This document shows positions 56,997-64,000 of a DNA stretch of 64,000 bases, in pieces. The stretch lies in contig JAJEKV010000047.1 in the NCBI GenBank assembly GCA_021234155.1, forward strand, positions 1,664,494 to 1,728,493, given 5' to 3'. Numbering within the stretch: position 1 is the stretch's first letter; each line of letters starts with the position of its first letter. The notes under the pieces were generated by a model. The model saw only the letters and a program-made list of their open reading frames with translations. It was not told the DNA's origin and did no database searches. Source of the stretch: Isoetes taiwanensis. Lineage: Eukaryota; Streptophyta; Lycopodiopsida; Isoetales; Isoetaceae. The position numbers and the translations under genes were made by a program.

Positions 56997-58129
56997 GTGA
57001 ATAGATCAAATGTAAAAAATGCGAACTCGATCTAGGTAACATGATGAGTAAATTGATCATTCCGAAAATATCCCCTGATCTTATGCAATTCTTGATCAAG
57101 TAGACTTTGAACATGCCCGTATATTATGTTAGATTATTGTGATTAAGATCCAATCTTAACCACTGAACAACTTCAACATTGAAATAGCATTTTTTCTTAC
57201 TTAATGAGGATTTATTTAAATGTTCACTTCTTTTTTATACAGTGAGGTAGCATTCTCTAACATGATACTCGCAATTGATCAAAATCTGACCCCATTTTGA
57301 GATACTCGAAATAACATTCGATTTTCTTTAATATGATGGCAAAGCATTATGGTTTGAGATCCGGCTGGAAATGGTTTTCACATTGGTGCCAAGTTGACAC
57401 AAATTCCCTGATAATAAACTTAGAAAAAGAGAAATATTCGCGGCGGTCTTGCCACCGCGATAAATTTCTTATATATATGATTACTCGAGGAAAAAAAATA
57501 ATTTTCAGGCCAAAAAAATATAAAAATAAATATTCCAGGCAAAAAAAAATCTAAAAAAAATTACATTTGGTACCTGGAAGTGTTTTCCCGCCAAACAAGT
57601 CTAGTGGCTACAAAACGTGCCCAATCCTGCCTCTACCACCGATCCTTTCTTTTCTGAACTTCTTTGCATTTTTTTGTTGTTTTGTCTTAATCCAAAGACA
57701 ACATCATCTCTGCAAGCTTAATTTTGTTGAAGTGGTGTACTTTCTTTGAAGGGATTGACGTTCCAATAATTCTTTACCTTGCTTGGTTTCATGTCGAATG
57801 CTTTAAAAGGAACGCATGTTTCTGTAACAAAATCATATCCATTTTCAATTGCTGGAAGATAATTTGAGATGCATCATACTACATCAACTTATTCTTCTAT
57901 GCCAGAGGTAGACACATCTAGGTAAATCTAACGAATTCATAAGATCCTTAAAAGAAAGGGTCTTGCATATGCCACTATGGAGAAAGCCAAAATATACATG
58001 GGTCAAGTGGTTTCCCCTTAAAAGAGGACGACAAATGATACAACATATCCCCACAAGGAGGCAGAGCTTGTTCAACCTGCAATGCATCTTTGGCATTTGA
58101 TGAACCTGTTCTGGCATGAGAGCTGGTAG
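56997..58129. other. No recognisable gene
   Basis: AT-rich sequence between the CACTA and the copia element with long A runs (57490-57560). It holds one GC-rich palindrome at 57431. A minus frame near 58117-57884 shows no motif. Confidence 0.5.
57431..57468. repeat. GC-rich palindrome, copy B
   Basis: 38 bases: GAAATATTCGCGGCGG, TCTTG loop, CCACCGCGATAAATTTC. Related to copy A at 40272 in both arms (GAAAT.TTCGCGGCGG ... CCGC.AT..ATTTC). Confidence 0.6.
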
Positions 58130-58596
58130 TGTTGGAATAAGTTAGATCATTGTGTAATATTGCTTCATACACTAACTCAATATTTTAATGGCATTGAGGA
58201 AATATTTCAATGGTTAAGTTATGAAGCAATATAAGCGACTCTAAATATTTCTACATTAGGGTCGGATGTGCTGGCCATTTATCCTAGAGCCAAGTCCCAT
58301 TTTGAATCTCGGTTATGGCTTAACCGCCGGATCCTGCCAGGTCGGTTGCATAACCGACGGACTCATGCATTATAAAGCTGTAGAACTGTGAGAATTGATT
58401 GAACGATCGATTCTGCAGTAGATAAACTAAGGAGAAGTTATTTCTAATGGTATCTGTATTTGATCGAAATGATATAATGGTTGTGTAATGTTTCATGTGT
58501 ATTGATCAACCATTGAAATTGTGGTAACTTCTAATGAAATAGAGATATCAATGTTATTTAGTTGATTATCAGAGTAAATTTCTATAAGATCTAACA
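58130..58596 (+). repeat. 5' LTR of the copia element
   Basis: 467 bp, TG...CA ends, nearly identical to the 3' LTR (475 bp) with a few small indels, suggesting a fairly young insertion. Confidence 0.92.
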
Positions 58597-58598
58597 AT

Positions 58599-58610
58599 TG
58601 GTATCAGAGC
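58599..58610 (+). other. Copia primer binding site (tRNA-iMet)
   Basis: TGGTATCAGAGC, two bases after the 5' LTR, complementary to initiator tRNA-Met. Confidence 0.92.
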
Positions 58611-58622
58611 AGGATATCTTAA

Positions 58623-59546
58623 ATGGCCAGTAGACTTGGAGCATCTCTTCTCAGTGCCATTGATGTGTTCAAAAGTGGTGCAGGATTCCAGGTATGGAAA
58701 CAAAAGGTTCAAGAAGTTCTAGAGATTGAAGGATTGTGGGATTTAGTTACAGGAGAAGAACAACCTGTAACTTAAGAATTCAGCCCAATTAAAGGGAAGA
58801 CATATGCAGATGCAACTAGTGGAGGTAGTTCAACTGGAGAAGCAGTTGGTAGAGGAGCTTCTAGTATCTCTGAAAGAACTAGCAGCTCAAGTATGGAAGC
58901 ATCTACAAAATCACGCTTGTTGGAGGCAAGAAGTGTGATAAGCAGCAAGGTGAGTTCGAGCATTCTGCTACAGTTAAGGGGAAAGACTCCAAAACAGATG
59001 TGGGAGTTTATGTTGGCAAATTATGAGAAGAAAACCTCTTCTCAACTAGATGTACTGGAAAAGGAGCTTAGGAGGCTCAAATATAATGAAAATGATGACC
59101 TTGTGGAATTCTTTCAGAGATTTGACAATCTCATAGCAGATTTGGATGTTGCAAGAGCTCCAATCACAAATGAATATCAGGTATTATCACGAGCATTTTC
59201 TAATTTTGACCATTTGTCTACACTTGTGAGAAATGTAGCTAAGGACAAGAGGCAAGCAGAGACTATGGTAAGAACTGAGCTTGAACAAAAAGGAGTGATT
59301 GAAGATGATGAGCACACTGAACTTTTGTATGCAGGAGGGCGAGGAGACAAAGGTAAGGTTGGACCTTGCTATTTGTGCAATCAATATGGTCATATAAAAG
59401 TAAATTGTCCTAAAAGAACCAAAGAAAATAGATGTTATAACTGTGAAGGTTTTGGGCATATTGCTATCAATTGCTCCTCTCCTAAGGATCAGGGGAAAAG
59501 TAAAGGCAGGGATACTGGTTCAGCCAAGGGAAAAGGCTATATATAA
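58623..59546 (+). pseudogene. Copia gag, one nonsense codon
   Basis: Frame from ATG at 58623 (MASRLGASLLSAIDVFKSGA). A TAA at 58773-58775 (codon 51) interrupts it, then the same frame continues to 59546. The middle carries the UBN2-type capsid region (TPKQMWEFMLANYEKKT, LDVLEKELRRLKYNENDDL). Two CCHC zinc knuckles follow: CYLCNQYGHIKVNC and CYNCEGFGHIAINC. Two knuckles are somewhat unusual for copia gag, which usually has one. The pol frame is entered by a shift near 59537. Confidence 0.85.
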
Positions 59547-60180
59547 TACAAGAGGAGGCAGCTATAGGGGCAGAGGAACTTACAAAAATAAAGGGAAAGC
59601 CACTGTTGTCAATGTAGCAAGAGAAACTGAAGAAGAACTAGAAGAGGAGGTGGACGAAAATGCTGAGGTAAAAGTCTGTCAAGCTTTTTCAGTTTCAGAA
59701 AAACAAACTAAAGATGATGATGGTTTATTTATCATAGATAGTGGAGCTGAAAGAAGCGTAATAAAGTCTACTTCTAGACTTAAGGAGAAAACTAGGAGGA
59801 ACTCTAGTTTTGTTCAAATGGGTGATGGGAAGCTAGAAAAGGTTGAAGAAGCTGGATTTCTGGAATTATATGATTTGGAAGGAAATCGAGTTATGCTTGA
59901 CAATGTCTTATGTGTTCCAAATATTGTCAAGAATCTTATTTCTGTGACTCAGCTAGTAGACCTTGGATATGAAGTCCATTTTGATAAACTCAATTGTAGT
60001 ATTTTGATGAATAATGAAATAAAGTTCTTGGGTAAACGTGTTGGCAAACTTTTTGGATTCCATAATGACATTTCTGGAGTAGTAAATGCAGTGACAGTAC
60101 CAAATGTTAAAATGTGGCATGAAAGGCTTGGGCATACTTATGCAAACAATATTAACTATATGATCAAGAAGAAGAAGAAG
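59540..60180 (+). pseudogene. Copia protease and pre-integrase region
   Basis: Plus frame with aspartic-protease motif GLFIIDSGAERSVI, then FVQMGDGKLEKVEEAG and VPNIVKNLISVTQLVD, leading to the integrase zinc-binding start MWHERLGHTYANNINYM. The frame is cut at 60168-60192 by the SINE-like insertion and its AAG-repeat tail. Confidence 0.85.
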
Positions 60181-60285
60181 AAGAGATTTTAACGTCACGC
60201 CACAAGGCAGCATCCTATCGGACATGTGACACTTTACAACACACCCAGATGGGTCCTGCCCCCACCACTTTTTGCTGAAGTGGGC
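60168..60285 (-). mobile_element. SINE-like insertion in the copia integrase
   Basis: An (AAG)n run followed by ATTTTAACGTCACG and AACACACCCAGATGGGTCCT, the reverse complement of the element at 3985-4170. It separates the HHCC half-motif (LGH side) from the CNGC side of the integrase zinc finger. Confidence 0.65.
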
Positions 60286-61130
60286 TTAATTATTGGAGTA
60301 GAAACAAATGATGATCATTTTAAGTGTAATGGCTGCTTATTAGGAAAGCATAGCAGACTGCCTTTTCCAAAACATGCAAAAAGAGCAAAAGCAATTTTGG
60401 GAATTGTACATAGTGGTCTATGTGTTCCACTAAATGTGAGAAGTATTCATGGGAAAAGGTATTTTATAACCTTTATAGATGATTACACGAGGAAGACAAA
60501 AGTATACACACTAAGATCTAAAGATCAAGCCTTTGAAGCATTCAAACTCTTCCAAGCTGAGTAGAGAGACAAACAGGTAAAAAGATCAAGTGTTTAAGAA
60601 CTGACAGGGGTGATGAGTTTGTTTCTTGCAGATTCAACAGATATTGTTTACACAATGGAATAAGAAGACAACTTACTTGTTCACATACCCCTCAGCAAAA
60701 TGGAGTTGCTGAAAGGAAGAATCGATCCATCTTAAATGCAGTGAGAGCCATCGAGAAGTCTCAATGGAGAATTACCTGATCATTTGTGGTATGGTACTTA
60801 TCCCTCATTTGAATCATTCAGAGTTTATGGATGTGCTGGATATGCTCATGTGCTAGAAGAAACCAAAAGAAAACTAGATGGCAGAGCATGCTTGGACTAT
60901 TTAGTTGGTTAATTATGATGAGCAAGCAAAGGGGTATTTGTTATATGAACCCATTAAAAGGAAACTAATTCTAAGCAGGGATGTAACCTTTGATGAGGGG
61001 ACACTTTATAGAAATAGAAAGGAAGCTTTAGAGAAAGTAATTATCAAATCAAATCATAGTGATGATGAAAAGAAATTGTCTGGTTTGAATTATGACAAAT
61101 TCCGATGAAGAAGAAGATTATGTACAACCA
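60286..61130 (+). pseudogene. Copia integrase, broken
   Basis: HFKCNGCLLGKHSRLPF completes the zinc finger. The first catalytic motif reads HSGLCVPL where copia elements have HSDxxGP, so the catalytic Asp is replaced by Gly. Then FITFIDDYTRKTKVYTL. A stop at 60562 follows; in other frames TDRGDEF (second Asp) and TPQQNGVAERKN (Glu) are readable around 60605-60720. Further down, NYDEQAKGYLLYEP belongs to the integrase C-terminal part (60905-61108). Confidence 0.8.
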
Positions 61131-61357
61131 AGAGAAAAATCGAGGAGCATGTGGAAGGTACAGATTTTGATAATAAATCGATAGCCATGAAGAAGTTATA
61201 GAACATGAGAACAGACCCGGAAGAGGGAAGAGGAAGGCTGATCTAAACATTGAAACCCATTCCTTCAATTATTTGGAAGAGGAGAAGAGGGAAAAGCAAA
61301 AAGACTCTTGTAAATGAAATTGAATTAGATAATACATGGCAATACTAGAAACCTAAT

Positions 61358-62700
61358 GTGCCCGCTAACTATGAGGAAGCAATAAATGCAATAGACTCAA
61401 AAGAATGGCAGAAAGCCATGAAAGAAGAGATGAATGCCTTTGAAAGAACCTGCACTTATGAAATAGTTAAGAAACCTCAAGGCAAGAACATTGTAGAAAA
61501 TAAGTGGATTTATAAACTCAAGTCCTTCTTCAGATGGCAAAGGGCAAAAGTATAAAGCCCTTCTGGTATTTTTGGGCTTTTCACAAAAGAAAGGGGTGGA
61601 TTATGATGAGACATTCTCACCAATAGTCAAGTTATCCAGTATACGTATGCTACTTGCCTTTGCTAATGCTAGAAATCTGGAAATACATCATATGGATGTA
61701 AGTACTGGCTTTTTAAATGCCAAACTAGATGAAGAAATCTTCATGAAACCACCAAAAGGGTTTGAAGCAGGGAATGACATGGTATGGAAACTTTTAGAAT
61801 AGCCATAGTCGGTCATATCCCACCGCTTGCTTTGCCACTCCCCCCAAACTGGCGGCATTGCAACTCTCAAGCAAGTAGAAGTACCTCCGCCCACCGGGCA
61901 ACCCCACTATACATATACAACACTTCTTTGTCCCCAAACCACCAAAAAGGGTTTTAAGCAGGGAATGACATAGTATGGAAACTAAATAGAGGCGTGTATG
62001 GCTTGAAACAAGCCCCTAAATCGAAAACTATATCTGCATGGATGAATATCTTAGAGAGAAGGACTTCTCAAAGTTACAGACTGATGGAAATATTTATGTT
62101 TTAAGACAAGGAGATGAATTTTTGTATTATTGCATTGTATGTAGATGGCTGCATTATGATTGCTAATACTATGACTTGCTTAAATAAATGCAAAACAAAA
62201 TCTTAAAGACAATTTAAAATGACAAATTTAGGAGAACTCCAAAAATTCTTAGGAATTGAAGTGCACATAGATCGAGCTAATATAAAGTTCATATCTTACT
62301 TGTGACTTCAAATATACAAGGCATGTTGAAAAGGTTTGCATGGAATCTTGCAAATCGATGGATACCCATTAGTTCCCGGACATAAGATTTCAGGAGGATA
62401 TGTGCCCTAAAACAATAAAAGAATCGAGGATATGGAAGGCACCCTTACAAAGAGTTGATTGGATGTTTTCTCTATATATCTAAGCACAAGGCTCTTTCAT
62501 TGCATTTTTGTAGGCACATCCCCAGATATTCAAACAATCCGAGAGAAAATGCATTGGATGGCAGCAAAAAGAGTGCTAAGGTTCCTTAAAGGAACTCAAG
62601 AACAAGGTATTTGTTACTCTAATGATAACATGACACTCATAGGATATTGTGATCTGTTGGGCATCGATTTAGGCTTTTAGAAAATCAACTTCTGGATTTT
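61358..62700 (+). pseudogene. Copia reverse transcriptase, broken
   Basis: EAINAIDSKEWQKAMKEEMN and NIVENKWIYKLK (61358-61555), KGVDYDETFSPIVKLSSIRM and HHMDVSTGFLNAKLDEEIFM (61572-61802). A 191-bp disruption follows (separate entry). Downstream a degenerate YxDD region (VDGCIMIAN-like, near 62140) and KRVLRFLKGTQEQGICY (62459-62680) are visible in changing frames. Confidence 0.82.
61746..61983 (+). repeat. 47-bp direct duplication enclosing 143 bp of foreign filler
   Basis: AAACCACCAAAAGGGTTTGA ... ATGGTATGGAAACT at 61746-61792 is repeated at 61936-61983 with four small changes. Between them (61793-61935) lies GC-richer sequence (CCACTCCCCCCAAACTGGCG, CGCCCACCGGGCAACCCC) unrelated to RT. 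Confidence 0.75.
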
Positions 62701-62759
62701 TTCTCTTGCTTGGTGGAGGGTCAGTTGCATAAAAATCCAAGAAGCAATCAAGTATTGCC

Positions 62760-63101
62760 ATGTCTACAGCTGAGGCAGAATATGCTGCCACTACTCTTGC
62801 AGCCAAAGAGATTATATGGGCCAGAAGGATATTAAATGAGCTTGGAATTATGCAAAATGATCCAACTATATTACTGTGTGACAGTCAAAGCTGTATAGCT
62901 ATTACTAGAAATCCAGTTCTTCATCAAAGAACTAAACACATTGAACTCAACATGCACTTTATAAGAGAAATGGTGGCTCAAAAGAATATTGTAGTTGAAT
63001 ATGTAAGCACACAAGAACAGGCAGCTGACATTTTTACTAAGGCATTGACACAAGTCAAGTTCAATAAATTTAAACAAGTACTTGGTGTTACAGTTCAGTA
63101 G
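62760..63101 (+). pseudogene. Copia RNase H
   Basis: MSTAEAEYAATTLAAKEIIW, LLCDSQSCIAITRNPVLHQR, TKHIELNMHFIREMV and ADIFTKALTQ: the complete, in-frame C-terminal RNase H of copia polyproteins with its D-E-D residues. It ends at a TAG before the PPT. The domain is intact but has lost its upstream frame. Confidence 0.88.
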
Positions 63102-63463
63102 GAGATATTGAGATACTGGCTTATAGAAATGCCGAACAAGCAATAAACAACCATTTCTGGCTTCGGTAATACTAGCAAAAGGTTCTCAATCTATCGATTG
63201 CATTGTACGCATATTTGTTAAGGAAGGTTGTTTATCATCAAAAACAAACTCAAAAAAAGTTTTTATTTTACATGCATATGAAATAGAGAACATAAGCGAT
63301 GAATATAACCAAGAGGGAATACATATCGAAAAACAAAGGTTCGTGAGTCGTTGACACGTAAGAAAAACTCATTTAGAGGAGGAGATCAAATTACCAATAC
63401 ACATGAGTATAGATGTGTATTTAAGTTGATTGAATTATATCGGACTTATTTGACCTCGGTGTA
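63102..63463. other. Copia 3' untranslated region
   Basis: About 360 bases from the RNase H stop to the PPT. No ORF or motif noted. Confidence 0.6.
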
Positions 63464-63476
63464 GATCAGAGGGGAA
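63464..63476 (+). other. Polypurine tract of the copia element
   Basis: AGATCAGAGGGGAA immediately before the 3' LTR start TGTTGG. Confidence 0.85.
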
Positions 63477-63951
63477 TGTTGGAATAAGTCGGATCATTGT
63501 GTAATATTGCTTCATACACTAACTCAATATTTTAATGGTATTGAAAAATATTTCAATGGTTAAGTTATGAAGCAATATAAGGGACTCTAAATATTTCTAC
63601 ATTAGGGTCATGTGATGGCCATTTATCCCGGAGCCAAGTCCCATTTTGAATCTCTGTTATGGCTTAACCGCAAAGTCGGGATCCTCGCTAGGTCGGTTGC
63701 ATAGCCCGGCGGACTCATGCATTATAAAGTCACCAGAAAAGCGTGAGAATTGATTGAACGATCGATCCTGCAGTAGATAAACTAAGAAGAAGTTATTTCT
63801 AATGGTATATGTATTTGATTGAAATGATATAATGGTTATGTAATGTTTCATGTGTATTGACCAACCATTGAAATCGTGGTAACTTCTAATGAAATAGAGA
63901 TATCAATGTTATTTAGTTGATTATCAGAGTAAATTGCTATAAGATCTAACA
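63477..63951 (+). repeat. 3' LTR of the copia element
   Basis: 475 bp, begins TGTTGGAATAAGTCGG and ends GATCTAACA, followed by the GGTAG target duplication. Confidence 0.92.
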
Positions 63952-64000
63952 GGTAGTTCACATTGGCCGTGGAGGTTTTGCTGTGTAATATATACATAAG

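Larger units (their letters stand above)
58130..63951 (+). mobile_element. Ty1/copia retrotransposon, complete ends, defective coding
   Basis: LTRs 58130-58596 and 63477-63951 start TGTTGGAATAAG and end TCTAACA. GGTAG flanks both sides (58125-58129 and 63952-63956). PBS TGGTATCAGAGC at 58599-58610 and a PPT (GATCAGAGGGGAA) just before the 3' LTR complete the frame. Gag, protease, integrase, RT and RNase H follow in copia order on the plus strand, with stops, shifts and two secondary insertions. It can only be mobilised in trans. Confidence 0.93.

Noticed and set aside
43493-57000. Possible CRISPR-like or phage-type repeat array (subterminal TTGAAACGC repeats)
   Set aside because: Spacing is irregular, orientation mixed and the position at CACTA ends explains it; the genome is plant.

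Overview
The window looks like an intergenic, transposon-dominated stretch of a large land-plant nuclear genome. Evidence: plant-type L1 LINE, Ty1/copia, gypsy-derived and CACTA (En/Spm) elements; tRNA-iMet primer binding sites; split exons with GT/AG borders; a dirigent-protein gene; and receptor-kinase fragments. I cannot name the species. The second LINE lineage (RT C-terminus with a YGAEVWG-like motif) reminds me of elements common in ferns, lycophytes and mosses, so a seed-free plant is my best guess, at low confidence. Almost every coding region is broken, which suggests old nested insertions (or an indel-prone assembly).

Layout. 1-455: edge of an L1 ORF1 (minus). 6386-~17060: long L1-type LINE (minus) with an intact 1272-codon ORF2, an unusual small ORF overlapping its end, and an ORF1 split by a 2.56-kb segment (12397-14957). 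18285-18640: a degenerate CGTCAG repeat field. 20092-22701: receptor-like kinase pseudogene with a 5'-truncated LINE in an intron. 23847-35489: complete 11.6-kb LTR element without recognisable pol (LARD/TR-GAG type, minus), with 1.6-kb LTRs, TTTTA target duplication, PBS, PPT and four related palindromes in its leader; it sits inside an older long inverted repeat (arms 23609-23830 and 35580-35808). 36899-37451: frameshifted dirigent gene. 38664-39777: exon-like pieces of an unidentified gene. 40551-43366: second copy of the other LINE lineage.

43493-56993: complete 13.5-kb CACTA transposon with CACTA/TAGTG ends, TTA target duplication and subterminal TTGAAACGC repeats. On its minus strand lie a TNP2 transposase and a second, spliced TnpA-type gene. 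Between or among them are foreign sequences: a SET-domain (histone methyltransferase-like) reading frame, a CLAVATA/HAESA-type LRR receptor fragment, coiled-coil exons, a 21-bp minisatellite and a ~672-bp tandem array of five to six units abutting the transposase 3' end. 58130-63951: complete-ended but coding-dead copia element with GGTAG target duplication and a SINE inside its integrase.

The most novel item is the SET-domain frame placed between the first zinc-finger-like exon and the TNP2 exons of the CACTA. Next come the repeated leader palindromes of the LARD and the extra ORF of the LINE.
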